Positions 24,554 through 33,140 of a stretch of DNA of 64,000 nt are shown here, one piece after another. How positions within the stretch are numbered: the first letter of the stretch is position 1; each line of letters begins with the position of its first letter. Source of the DNA: Geminicoccaceae bacterium (GTDB lineage: Bacteria > Pseudomonadota > Alphaproteobacteria > Geminicoccales > Geminicoccaceae); contig JACKIM010000001.1 in the NCBI GenBank assembly GCA_020638465.1, forward strand, positions 1,331,501 to 1,395,500, read 5' to 3'. The notes beneath the pieces were generated by a model, which saw only the letters and a list, made by a program, of their open reading frames with translations, was not told where the DNA came from and did no database searches. The position numbers were made by a program, and so were the translations under genes.

Positions 24554-25270
24554 CTACCAGTTGGAGTCGGACGATGCCGGAGCAGCCGCCGGTGCAGGTG
24601 AAGTAGACTGGGTGTTGTCGGTGGGTCGAACGAGAATCTCGACACGTCGGTTCAGTTCGCGGCCGCGGGCTGTCGAATTGTCCGCCCGGGGTTCGGCTTC
24701 CCCCCGCCCTTCGGCCTGCAGGCGCCAGGCAGACACACCGTCCTGTTCGAGAGCATCGCGCACGGCATAGGCGCGTTGCTGGCTCAATTGCAAGTTATAC
24801 TCTTCCGTTCCCGTGGAATCGGTATAGCCGATAATAGTAGCCTCGGTCTCGCTGTACTTCTCCAGAACATCGGCGAGCTTTGCGAGACTTGGTTCGAACG
24901 CCGGATTGAGCGTGGCACTGTTGACCTCGAACGACACCTCATTGGAGAGATTGATACGCAGGAGATCGTCGCGCACCCGTTCGATCTGAACCTGATTGTC
25001 GGCCCGTTCCTGCTCAAGCTGGTTTTCGAGATCCTTCTGCTGGCGATCGAAGATCGACCCGACGGCAGCACCGGCAGCAGCACCAAGCGCGCCACCGACG
25101 GCAACACCACGGACATCATTCTTGTCGACGATAGCACCGATGACACCACCGAGAACCGCCCCGACGCCTGCCCCCGTACCGGTGCCCTTTTCGATCCGGG
25201 GCTCACCGGATCCGTTCTGGCAGGCGGAAAGAACAAAGGCGGTAGCAACAAAAAGAGCAGTACGCCGCAT
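24554..25270 (-). CDS. OmpA-domain lipoprotein with glycine zipper (YiaD type)
   Basis: A 238-residue outer-membrane lipoprotein: the signal ends in the lipobox LSAC (Cys17). Residues about 28-75 are a glycine-zipper segment (GTGAGVGAVLGGVIGAI and VAVGGALGAAAGAAVGSIF). A short coiled coil follows (QQKDLENQLEQERADNQVQIERV). The C-terminal OmpA domain holds the peptidoglycan-binding core TIIGYTDSTGTEEYNLQLSQQRA and RGRELNRRVEILVRP. It should link outer membrane and cell wall. The Ser/Pro/Ala tail is disordered. Confidence 0.9.
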   Translation of the reverse strand: MRRTALFVATAFVLSACQNGSGEPRIEKGTGTGAGVGAVLGGVIGAIVDKNDVRGVAVGGALGAAAGAAVGSIFDRQQKDLENQLEQERADNQVQIERVRDDLLRINLSNEVSFEVNSATLNPAFEPSLAKLADVLEKYSETEATIIGYTDSTGTEEYNLQLSQQRAYAVRDALEQDGVSAWRLQAEGRGEAEPRADNSTARGRELNRRVEILVRPTDNTQSTSPAPAAAPASSDSNW

Positions 25271-25594
25271 GAAACACTCCAGGCAAAAAAGTCAGCACAT
25301 ACCGTACTTCAACCCGGTTAAAGAAAAAAGTACAAGCCTGTCAGCCCGTTGTCATATCGCATGCGATTTTTTGGCGATACGATGCGCAATCGCGCGAGGA
25401 AAGGTGAGAAACGACCCGCGACAGCCACGCGTGGAGGGTATCCGCGGATGGCGAAAACGTTCATATGGCAATATGTAATCGTGAACAAATTTCCCCAGCA
25501 GTTACTGTTTTCACCATGAAAAGAAATAGAGTTTAACAAAAATTAACTTCGATATGCGACAATGAAATCCATTTTCAACATGGAGGATAGGTAA
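25271..25594. promoter_or_regulatory. Divergent promoter region
   Basis: It separates the minus-strand OmpA lipoprotein gene from the plus-strand small membrane gene at 25595. The right end (25480-25580) is AT-rich and is the best place for a promoter of the small gene. I see no RNA gene or clear operator. Confidence 0.35.
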
Positions 25595-25759
25595 ATGTCT
25601 TCAAATGTTGACAAACTTGTCGAGTACGGACACGAAGTCGTCAATCTTGTCATTGCAAATCTGGCGGGCGATAACGGAATGGGTGCGGCATTGCAGACCG
25701 AAATGGTCTTTGTCGTGCTGTTTCTTGCCCTGGTGGTGCTGGTGACAAGCAGGCTCTGA
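25595..25759 (+). CDS. 54-residue single-span membrane protein
   Basis: A small gene with a strong ribosome binding site (GGAGGATAGG, just before ATG). The protein begins MSSNVDKLVEYGHEVVNLV, has an amphipathic N-terminal helix and a short loop, and ends in a very hydrophobic helix (MVFVVLFLALVVLVTSRL). The last residues RL sit at the membrane edge. An AT-rich promoter-like region precedes it and a perfect 16-bp palindrome follows at 25764-25779. I do not recognise a family. The strong start signals make it likely to be expressed well. Confidence 0.6.
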   Translation: MSSNVDKLVEYGHEVVNLVIANLAGDNGMGAALQTEMVFVVLFLALVVLVTSRL

Positions 25760-25763
25760 GAAC

Positions 25764-25779
25764 CTGAATCATGATTCAG
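25764..25779. repeat. Perfect 16-bp palindrome after the small membrane gene
   Basis: CTGAATCATGATTCAG is fully self-complementary and lies four bases after the stop at 25759. It has no T-run and hardly any loop, so it is more likely a protein-binding site than an intrinsic terminator. Confidence 0.4.
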
Positions 25780-25841
25780 TGAGTTGACCATGCTCTTGCC
25801 TGTCGCCGTACAAGGAGTCTCCGGCAAACCCGGAGCCGTCA

Positions 25842-26459
25842 TCATGTCAGATCGGGCGTCATTGACGGATGGCGGTTGGCGGCCGTTGCGAGCGGTGGGC
25901 TCAACCACAGGCGATGGAAAACCGGGCCCGGATAGACGACAGCGCCTCCATCCCAGGCGCTGGCTTCACCGAGACTGTCGAGCCGCCACCAGCAACCGCC
26001 GGCGCGGGCTCCAAGGAACGCATGCCGACCTACACGAGGAACGTCGGCAATCACGAGGCGCAGATCGCTCGGCAACCACCCGCATTCGGCAAGAATGGCG
26101 GCCTTGAGCAGGGCGAAGTCCTCGCAATCCCCTCCTTCCCGCCAGGTCAGTTCGGCCGGTTCCCAATGATCTTCGCCCTCGGGCTCGACACGGAAGGGCC
26201 TTTCGTTGACGACACGATTGACACGATGAATGGCGGTGACCGGATCGAGTTGGCGCAGCCCGGCCATGAACATTGTCAGTTCGTGATCGTCAACCGAACC
26301 AGGGCCGAACAGGCGTCCCGCCTGCCGTGTCCACCTGTCGAATTTCGACCTCCAGTAAGCCGTGCCATCGGCACGCGCATCCCGGGGACGAATGAACATG
26401 CCGGTCCCCAGTGCGGCGACAACACCCAGGAGCCATCGGCGGCTGCACGCATCGTTCAA
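25842..26459 (-). CDS. Transglutaminase-like cysteine peptidase (BTLCP/LapG-like)
   Basis: A 205-residue exported protein. The N terminus (SRRWLLGVVAALGTGMF) is a signal with a twin-arginine-like pair. The catalytic block is LTWREGGDCEDFALLKAAIL, with nucleophile Cys in GGDCEDF (about residue 111), followed by His in VGRHAFLGAR and an Asp in WWRLDSLG. This matches the bacterial transglutaminase-like cysteine proteinase family; LapG, a member, cleaves a surface adhesin in the periplasm under control of cyclic di-GMP. No LapD or large adhesin gene is seen nearby, so the substrate is unknown. Confidence 0.82.
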   Translation of the reverse strand: MNDACSRRWLLGVVAALGTGMFIRPRDARADGTAYWRSKFDRWTRQAGRLFGPGSVDDHELTMFMAGLRQLDPVTAIHRVNRVVNERPFRVEPEGEDHWEPAELTWREGGDCEDFALLKAAILAECGWLPSDLRLVIADVPRVGRHAFLGARAGGCWWRLDSLGEASAWDGGAVVYPGPVFHRLWLSPPLATAANRHPSMTPDLT

Positions 26460-26787
26460 CGGCTGGATCCCTCATAAGTAGCTGAGGGAAATTACAATTA
26501 ATAAATGGTTAATAGCATCCCGATTTGATTCGATCATACGGAAATGCACTCATGCCGGTAACACCATGCCAACCGCATGATGATGAAATGTGGGCAATGA
26601 TGAGATGGTGTCGGGCGCACCGGGACGGCAAACAACCATTCCACACGCCAACGTGAAGGTCCGTGCATCGCCCGCCGATTGCATGACGTGCTATCAGGAT
26701 CCATGGATATCGGCATGACCTGGACCCCGCTTCTGCCGGGTGCCAGTTCGGGTGCCGCCCATACACGGATGAACAGGATCATGGGAC
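26460..26787. promoter_or_regulatory. Divergent intergenic region
   Basis: It lies between the BTLCP gene (minus) and the pseudoazurin gene (plus). The left end has a CCCTCA...TGAGGG hairpin (26469-26488) and an AT-rich patch (26489-26515) suited to the BTLCP promoter. Nothing else was recognised. Confidence 0.3.
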
Positions 26788-27243
26788 ATGATGGATAAGC
26801 GCTGGCTGCCGTTCCTGTTCCTGCCGCTGGCCTCGGTCATGGCCGGTTCGGTCGCGGCGGAGCAATTCGTCGTGCGCATGGGTACAGCTGCCGATCCGTT
26901 CCGTTTCGCCCCGGAGATCACCTATATCCAGCCGCACGATACGGTGGAATTCGTGGCTACCGATCATCTCCATGCCAGCCGATCAATCGCCAGCATGTGC
27001 TCGGGCGAGACAGCCTGGCGCGGCCAGATGGGAAAAAGCGTCACGGTAACTTTCGATCAGCCGGGCATTTACGGATTTCGCTGCGATGCGCACTATAATA
27101 TGGGCATGGTCGGGCTCATCGTCGTGGGAGACAATCCACCGGTCAGCAACGGAATGATGACCATGCATCATCCTCCGCGCGCGGAAGCAGAATTCAGACG
27201 CCTTTTCGACCAGTTGGCCGAACACGAGGCCGGCAACCGCTGA
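26788..27243 (+). CDS. Pseudoazurin-type blue copper protein
   Basis: A 151-residue periplasmic electron carrier. The signal peptide covers about 1-24 (cleavage near VAA). The cupredoxin copper site is visible: His in ATDHLHASRSI, then Cys, His and Met in GIYGFRCDAHYNMGMVGLIVVG. This spacing is that of plastocyanin/pseudoazurin. The C-terminal 30 residues form a charged helix, with MTMHHPP before it. Pseudoazurins give electrons to nitrite or nitrous oxide reductases or peroxidases, but no such gene is nearby. Confidence 0.85.
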   Translation: MMDKRWLPFLFLPLASVMAGSVAAEQFVVRMGTAADPFRFAPEITYIQPHDTVEFVATDHLHASRSIASMCSGETAWRGQMGKSVTVTFDQPGIYGFRCDAHYNMGMVGLIVVGDNPPVSNGMMTMHHPPRAEAEFRRLFDQLAEHEAGNR

Positions 27244-27350
27244 CCTCGACTGACAGCCCCACGCCCTTTCGTCCGGCCATATTTCCCGAGTTCAGTCGCA
27301 CTGCCCCATCGTTCGGGCGGAGATCCATCTGAACAGTGAACGGAGAAAGG

Positions 27351-29462
27351 CTAACGGCGAACGTAGACTTCCACCCGACGATTGGCTCTGCGGCCGGCAA
27401 TGGTGTCGTTGGAAGCGATCGGAACTTCCTCGCCCATGCCCTCGGTTATGATCCGGGCGGGATCGATGCCGTAATTGCGCGTGAGGTAATCACGCACGCT
27501 GTTGGCACGACGCAGGGACAGATCACGATTGACCGCGGCGTCGCCGAAGGAATCGGTGTGGCCGACGATACGCACGTCCGACTGGTCGAAATGCTCGACG
27601 AGCGAGGCGATCTTCGAAAGGGCCGGTGAGGCTTCGACAGCCAGCTCGTCACTGCCGGGAGCGAATACGATACCATCCGGCACGGTCATGAGCCAGCCAT
27701 CGCCCGTGTCCCGGGCATGGAGATCGTTGAGGAAGGAATTGATCTCGGCAATCGGCTCCACCGTGGCCACGACGACCTCAGGTGCCGGCGCCTCGATCCG
27801 TTCAGGGACCTCCTGGGCCTGATCGGCCGGAGCCGCCGCGGGTTCCACTGAAGGAGGCGGATTGTCGCGCAGGCTTACGAGTTGCGCCTCAAGCTTGTCG
27901 CGATCGGATTCGGTCGCCGCCAGCTGATCTTCCAGAGCGGCGATCCGGGCGTTGGAACTCTCGCCATTCTGGCCACCCGCAGCAAGCTCGGTCAAACGGC
28001 TTTCCCGGGAAATAAGTTCTTCCGTCAGTCGTTCGATCTCGGCCTGGGCTTCCTGCAACCGTTGTGCCGTCACATCGTCGCCCCGGGCGGTCGCAGCCTG
28101 CGCAGCCTCTCCCGCGGCACCGCTTTGGACCCTGGACAATTCCTCGCGCAGCGCCGAGGCATCGGCCGCGTAGACGCTCACATCCTTGCGCGCAGCCTGA
28201 AGCTCTTCATCCAACAACTGCTTGCTTGCCCGCACTTCGGACAGCGCCGTGACCATAACCTCATTCTCGTTGAGGGATTCGAGCAGTTGCTGGCCAAGAT
28301 TCTCGACCTCGGCCACCGAAGTGGTCGCCACTTCGCGCAGCCCCTGCATCTCGGCTTCAAGTTTTTCGAGACGGCTATTGGCACTTTCGAGATTATTGGT
28401 GAGTGTCTGGGTCCGCTCGCGCAGCCGGCCTTCGGACTCGCGCTCCACCTGTTGCACCCGGGCAACCAGTTCGGTCAGCTTCGATTCGGCACCCTGCAAT
28501 TCGGCAGAACGGGCCTCCAGATCGGTAGTGCGCTGGTTGAGCTGTTCGGTCAGCGTCGCGACCTGCTTGGCCCGCAGATCGGCTTCAGTGCTGCTTTCGG
28601 CCAGCGCTTGCCGGAGCCTTGCCAGTTCGGCTGTTTGCTGATCCTGTTCGGCAAGTTTGGCCGAGAGCTGGGCCTCGATTTCGGCCAGCTTGCTCTGGGC
28701 ATCGCTGAGAGCGGTGTCGCGGGTAGCCACTTCGCTGGTGGCCTGATCGCGGGCTTCCTTGAGCGACTGTTCGACGGAATCGCGGTCAGCCCAGGCCTGC
28801 TTGACCGTGGCGGTCAAATCGTCGATTTCGGCCAGCGCATTCTCCAGCCGCTTGCCCGCTTCGGCTGCTTCACTGCGCAGGGCATCGCGTTCGGCCTCGC
28901 GCTTGCGCAGGTCGCTATCCAGTGCGGCGATGCGGTTCTTCGTCTCCTCGTTGGCGGTCGCCATCTCGTTCTGCAGGTCGGCGATGCGCTTGTCGCGCTG
29001 TGCCAGTTCGTCGGAAAGGTTCTTCAGCTCGGCAAGAATCGAATCACGTTCGCCGCGCAGGCGCGACAGGCTATCGGTGAGGTCGGCGATGCGCTCGCGT
29101 GCGTTCTTCAACTCGGCGGCGAGTTCACTGGTACCAGTGCTGGCGCGTCCCTGCTGCTGTTTGGCAAGGCGTTGCTTGATCGCATCGATGGCGGCCTTGA
29201 GATCGTTGGCCGAGGCCGGTTCATTGCCGGCATTCGCAGGCTGGCCGTCGCTGCCGACCGGCTGCTGCACGGCTTCGGGCGGGGCGTTGCCGGTATCGCT
29301 CTGGGCAACCACGATGAACTCGTCCGAAACCGACATCGTTCTCGGCATGGCCTGAGATGCCGATCGGGCGTGGGCCGTGGAGGCAACGGCCAAACAGCAG
29401 CCGGCCAGAAGGAACGACTTGAGCCGTAGCCGGCCGAGTTCATCGCGGTACAACGAAACCAT
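27351..29462 (-). CDS. Large periplasmic coiled-coil protein with C-terminal OmpA domain
   Basis: A 703-residue exported protein. The N terminus (about 1-33) contains a signal with a basic start and cleavage near AHA. After a Pro/Gly/Asn-rich linker, residues about 85-530 are almost pure coiled coil with continuous heptads (for example RIADLTDSLSRLRGERDSILAELKNL). A Pro/Glu-rich linker and the OmpA peptidoglycan-binding domain complete it: DVRIVGHTDSFGDAAVNRDLSLRRANSVRDYL and AGRRANRRVEVYVRR. It may span the periplasm and bind the cell wall. Relatives are annotated as OmpA/MotB-like; no specific role can be given. Confidence 0.8.
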   Translation of the reverse strand: MVSLYRDELGRLRLKSFLLAGCCLAVASTAHARSASQAMPRTMSVSDEFIVVAQSDTGNAPPEAVQQPVGSDGQPANAGNEPASANDLKAAIDAIKQRLAKQQQGRASTGTSELAAELKNARERIADLTDSLSRLRGERDSILAELKNLSDELAQRDKRIADLQNEMATANEETKNRIAALDSDLRKREAERDALRSEAAEAGKRLENALAEIDDLTATVKQAWADRDSVEQSLKEARDQATSEVATRDTALSDAQSKLAEIEAQLSAKLAEQDQQTAELARLRQALAESSTEADLRAKQVATLTEQLNQRTTDLEARSAELQGAESKLTELVARVQQVERESEGRLRERTQTLTNNLESANSRLEKLEAEMQGLREVATTSVAEVENLGQQLLESLNENEVMVTALSEVRASKQLLDEELQAARKDVSVYAADASALREELSRVQSGAAGEAAQAATARGDDVTAQRLQEAQAEIERLTEELISRESRLTELAAGGQNGESSNARIAALEDQLAATESDRDKLEAQLVSLRDNPPPSVEPAAAPADQAQEVPERIEAPAPEVVVATVEPIAEINSFLNDLHARDTGDGWLMTVPDGIVFAPGSDELAVEASPALSKIASLVEHFDQSDVRIVGHTDSFGDAAVNRDLSLRRANSVRDYLTRNYGIDPARIITEGMGEEVPIASNDTIAGRRANRRVEVYVRR

Positions 29463-29676
29463 GTCGGGAACTCCCCCACCTGGGAATGCGGCTTTCAGGC
29501 CACCTTGATGCGTCAGGCAAACATTTACTTCAACGGGTGATACCGGGTTCGGACGAACCTAGCAATGCAATGGAACTGAACGCTTTCCCGCCAAAGTTGT
29601 GAATTTTTCAACTTGGGCACCCTGAAAGTGTCACCTGCATCAACCGCCTGCCCTTGATCCGATGCGCCCGTCGCGA

Positions 29677-30528
29677 TCAGTTGGCCATGAACACCGGTAA
29701 CTTGGCTTCCGCAAGGATATGGCTGGTCGCACCACCGAAGATCATCTGGCGAAAGCGACTCTGGGTATAGGCCCCCTTGATGAGCAGGTCGCCGCCAACC
29801 CGAGCGGTTTCTTCAAGAATGGCCTCGCCAACACTGCGGCCATCCGGCTGCACGTCGTCGAAGGTCACATTGAGTCCCTGCCGGGCAAGATTCTGACACA
29901 ATTCTGCACCGCTCGGTCCGGGAACGAGCCCTTTTTCGACCGTTATCACGGTAATTTGTTCGGCGGCCCGAAGATAGGGCATGGCAAAGCTGATCGTACG
30001 CGCCGTCTCCGTGCTGCCGTTCCAGCCGATGACGACATGCCGGCCCATCGACTGGACAGGTTCGGGCGACGCTACCAGCACAGGCCGCCCGGCGTCGAAC
30101 AGTGCCGCTTCCAGTGCTGCGACGCTGGGAGTGACATGATCCTTGAGCGGTCGGCCGACGACGATCAGGTCAAAGATACGGCCACGGCTGCCAATCGCCG
30201 CCTGTCCACCCCCCAGTTCGATGCGCCAGTCCGCGCACAGTCCGGTTTTACTCTCGCTCGCGCGCTTGAGGCCATGCCTTGCCATGAACGCTTCAAAACG
30301 CTCGCTGGCCATCTGCGCACGTTCCTTGGCCTCGCGCTCGAAGCCGGCGACAAGATCCGGCGCTGCTGCCACGAAGCCGTCAGCACCGGCGGCTATGACA
30401 TCCGGCTGGCCCGGCCGCATATGAAAGCCCTCGATATAGCTGTCGAATTGACGCGCAACCAGGAATGCTGTCTCCAGAATCGAATCGAGCCCCGGGCTGA
30501 TTTCGAGATGGGCTAGGATCGTGCGCAT
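29677..30528 (-). CDS. Universal stress protein, tandem UspA domains
   Basis: A 283-residue cytosolic protein made of two UspA-like halves (about 1-145 and 146-283). I chose the ATG at 30528 (MRTILAHLEISPGLDSIL); the upstream extension lacks a site. The second half shows VVIGWNGSTETARTISFAMPYL and the nucleotide-loop region GGDLLIKGAYTQSRFRQMIFGGATSHILAE. The loop is close to the G-x2-G-x9-G pattern but has lost one Gly, which may affect ATP binding. Tandem Usp proteins respond to stress or low energy. A second tandem Usp gene lies at 48469. Confidence 0.85.
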   Translation of the reverse strand: MRTILAHLEISPGLDSILETAFLVARQFDSYIEGFHMRPGQPDVIAAGADGFVAAAPDLVAGFEREAKERAQMASERFEAFMARHGLKRASESKTGLCADWRIELGGGQAAIGSRGRIFDLIVVGRPLKDHVTPSVAALEAALFDAGRPVLVASPEPVQSMGRHVVIGWNGSTETARTISFAMPYLRAAEQITVITVEKGLVPGPSGAELCQNLARQGLNVTFDDVQPDGRSVGEAILEETARVGGDLLIKGAYTQSRFRQMIFGGATSHILAEAKLPVFMAN

Positions 30529-30675
30529 GGCTGTGTCTCCGGGCTGTGCTGCTGGACTGGAAAAGGGCAATAACTGGAGAATTTCCCGATTGGAAGTGTC
30601 CGGGACGTTGCTCCGGAATGCTGTTCTACCGCAATTCCATATTCAGCCGGTTGTTCTTGTCCCATCTGGAAAAAC

Positions 30676-31437
30676 TCAATCATCTCCTTCGCCAGATGCG
30701 ACCAGCTGCTGATACAGTTCGGGTCGACGCGGGGGCTTTGCAAGTGAAATCGACGGAACATCGATCATGACCAGTTCGCAGGGACCGGACTGTGCGGCAA
30801 TCCTGCCGGCATCGGGTGCAAAGGCATAGACCCGCCCGTCAAGCAGCCCGATGGCGGTGATCGCGTTCTCGTAAGCCCGGACCCGCAAGAGTGCTTCTTC
30901 GAGCCGGGGATCGGCCAGGGGCGACCGCCGCAGCGCAAGAACCAGGGCCGCTCCTTTCAGGGTCACCGCACGAGTGACTTCAGGAAAGAGCACATCGTCG
31001 CCAAGCAGGATCGACATCGGCATCTCGAGGCCGTGGCTGACGGTCATCCAGTTGCCGGCATCGAGTGACGGACCGTCCGCGGACGCATCCGGTGGAGGCG
31101 TGGGATGCGCACAACGGGTATTTGAAAGGGAATATCCCCTGTCGTCGATAATCTGGGCTGCTGAAAATACACCGGTTCGACAGCGTTCGCGGTAACCGAA
31201 CAACAGTGCCAGACCATGCCGTTGCGCGGCCACGGCCAACCCGTCGATGCGTTCCTCGTCACTCTCGATACCGCCCTCGGCATCGAGCCACAGTTCAGGC
31301 AGCACCAGCAGGCGCACATTCTTCGAGGCGGCAGCCACCATGAGCGCATCAAGGGTAGCACCGGAACGGGTGGCAAGGGCGATACGCAAGGGAGGTTCTC
31401 CGGAAAAATCGACCGACATGGCAAACATGAACGACAT
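30676..31437 (-). CDS. Nitrilase-fold protein lacking catalytic residues
   Basis: A 253-residue protein of the carbon-nitrogen hydrolase fold. The Glu of the triad is present in LLVLPELWLD (Glu48). The position of the catalytic Lys (normally in a YRKxHL block) reads SNTRCAHP, and that of the nucleophile Cys (normally ICYDxRFPE) reads LLGDDVLFPE, with Gly146 in place of Cys. It is therefore predicted to be inactive as an amidase. The ATG at 31437 was chosen; a TTG five codons upstream is an alternative. It is transcribed towards the UspA gene and divergently from degP. Confidence 0.7.
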   Translation of the reverse strand: MSFMFAMSVDFSGEPPLRIALATRSGATLDALMVAAASKNVRLLVLPELWLDAEGGIESDEERIDGLAVAAQRHGLALLFGYRERCRTGVFSAAQIIDDRGYSLSNTRCAHPTPPPDASADGPSLDAGNWMTVSHGLEMPMSILLGDDVLFPEVTRAVTLKGAALVLALRRSPLADPRLEEALLRVRAYENAITAIGLLDGRVYAFAPDAGRIAAQSGPCELVMIDVPSISLAKPPRRPELYQQLVASGEGDD

Positions 31438-31535
31438 TTCATCCGGGCGCAAAGTTCCTGACAGGATCGCTCCCCAACTACGCCCTATCGGTCCGCAGAG
31501 GGTCGAACGGAATCATCCCACAAGGTCGAAAGAAA

Positions 31536-33059
31536 ATGAGCATTGCTTCCCTGTTCAGTATCAAGAAGTCGCTCGCAATGGCGGGTATCAGCACGCTGGC
31601 GCTCGCGTCGGCTGGCGCGCTGGCAGCGGCCAGTCAGGGTGAACCCATCACCGTTCCTCACGAGATCACCACCGATTCCGCCTATCGCGACGGCTATGTC
31701 GACCTTGTCGACGCTGTCATTCCGGCAGTCGTCAATGTCCGCGTGAGCGGTGAAGCCGACGAGCAGATGGCGGGCGGGACGGGCATGAGCCCGGAAATCT
31801 CCCCGGACATGCGCGACTTCTTCGAGCATTTCTTCGGTCAGCAGTTTGGCCAGCGCTTCGGCAATCAGGATGGACAGCCCGAACGCCATTCCAACCGCCA
31901 GCACGTGCGTGGCGAGGGGTCCGGTTTCTTCATTGATGCGGACGGTCACGTCGTCACCAATGCCCATGTGGTACGCCAGGCCTCGAAGATCGAGGTCGTG
32001 ACCCATGACGGCACGGTCTATCCGGCTACCCTCAAGGGGGTCGATGAAAAGACGGATCTGGCCGTCCTGCAGATCGATGCCGGCAAGCCGACGCCCTATG
32101 TGGCTTTTGCCGACAGCGACAAGGTGAAGGTCGGTGAACGAGTCGTGGCGGTCGGCAACCCGTTCGGCCTCGGCGGCACCGTCACCTCGGGTATCGTCTC
32201 GGCAACGGGCCGTGAACTGGGTGCCGGGCCCTATGATGACTTCATGCAGATCGATGCTTCGATCAATCGCGGCAACTCCGGCGGCCCGACGTTCAATCTC
32301 GACGGTCAGGTGGTCGGTGTGAACAGCATGATCTATTCGCCGTCGGGCGGCAGTGTCGGTATCGGTTTCGCCATAGCGTCCAACCTCGTCCACGATGTCG
32401 TCAATGATCTGCTTGACGATGGCAGGGTCGAGCGTGGCTGGCTCGGTGTCACCATCCAGCCGCTTGACGACGATCTGGCCAAGGCGCTGGAGCTTGGCGA
32501 TGACGAGGGCGTGCTGGTCGCCAATGTCATGGATGACAGCCCGGCGGCGAAGGCGGGCATTCAGTCGGGCGATGTGATCCGCAAAATCGACGGCGACAAG
32601 GTCGCGAAGGTTCGTGACGTGACCCGCAAGGTCGCTGCCATTCAGCCTGGTACCGAGGCCGTGCTCGACGTCATTCGCGAGGGCGAGCCGGTAGAGCTGA
32701 GTGTTGCGATCGGCAGCATGCCCAATGAGCAGGTAGCATCGGCCGACAGTGTCCAGGGTGACAGCGATCAGCCCCGGCTGGGCCTGCACCTTCAGACGAT
32801 GGATCCGCAGTCCCGGGAAAAGGCCGGGGTCGACCACGGTCTTCTGATTACCGATGTCGATTTCGATTCGCCTGCTTCGGAAAAGGATATCCGCCCCGGC
32901 GACATCCTGCTCGAGGCCGATGGCCGGCCGATCAACACGGTCGACGATGTCCGCAAGGCCGTTCGCGAGCGTCACGACGAGAAGGGCGAGGCGATCCTGT
33001 TGCGAATTGCCCGCAATCAGAACCAGATCTTCGTCGCGGTACCCATTTCGGTTTCATGA
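31536..33059 (+). CDS. degP: DegP/HtrA-type periplasmic serine protease
   Basis: A 507-residue Do-family protease. The signal peptide covers about 1-33. The trypsin-like domain has His144 (TNAHVV), Asp174 (KTDLAVL) and Ser248 (RGNSGGP). Two PDZ domains follow (about 305-395, with GWLGVTIQPL; about 410-500, with PGDILLEADGRPINTVDDV). It should degrade or refold misfolded envelope proteins. A terminator and then a two-component system follow directly, as in other proteobacteria where that pair controls envelope stress. AAGGTCG before the ATG gives a ribosome binding site. Confidence 0.93.
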   Translation: MSIASLFSIKKSLAMAGISTLALASAGALAAASQGEPITVPHEITTDSAYRDGYVDLVDAVIPAVVNVRVSGEADEQMAGGTGMSPEISPDMRDFFEHFFGQQFGQRFGNQDGQPERHSNRQHVRGEGSGFFIDADGHVVTNAHVVRQASKIEVVTHDGTVYPATLKGVDEKTDLAVLQIDAGKPTPYVAFADSDKVKVGERVVAVGNPFGLGGTVTSGIVSATGRELGAGPYDDFMQIDASINRGNSGGPTFNLDGQVVGVNSMIYSPSGGSVGIGFAIASNLVHDVVNDLLDDGRVERGWLGVTIQPLDDDLAKALELGDDEGVLVANVMDDSPAAKAGIQSGDVIRKIDGDKVAKVRDVTRKVAAIQPGTEAVLDVIREGEPVELSVAIGSMPNEQVASADSVQGDSDQPRLGLHLQTMDPQSREKAGVDHGLLITDVDFDSPASEKDIRPGDILLEADGRPINTVDDVRKAVRERHDEKGEAILLRIARNQNQIFVAVPISVS

Positions 33060-33084
33060 TGTCTTCTCCTTACCCTAGCCTGAG

Positions 33085-33115
33085 GGAGGCAGCCCGTGCT
33101 GCCTCCTCTTTTTTT
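33085..33115 (+). terminator. Intrinsic terminator after degP
   Basis: GGAGGCAGC and GCTGCCTCC form a perfect nine-pair stem with a four-base loop, followed by TCTTTTTTT. It lies 26 bases after the degP stop codon. Some read-through would feed the regulator gene at 33141. Confidence 0.92.
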
Positions 33116-33140
33116 CAGGCGCCAGCACCACGCGAGTTCC

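Noticed and set aside
27882..29429. 515-residue plus-strand open frame with repeated GFG/LGLG words
   Set aside because: It mirrors the heptad repeat of the minus-strand coiled-coil gene and is not an independent repeat protein.
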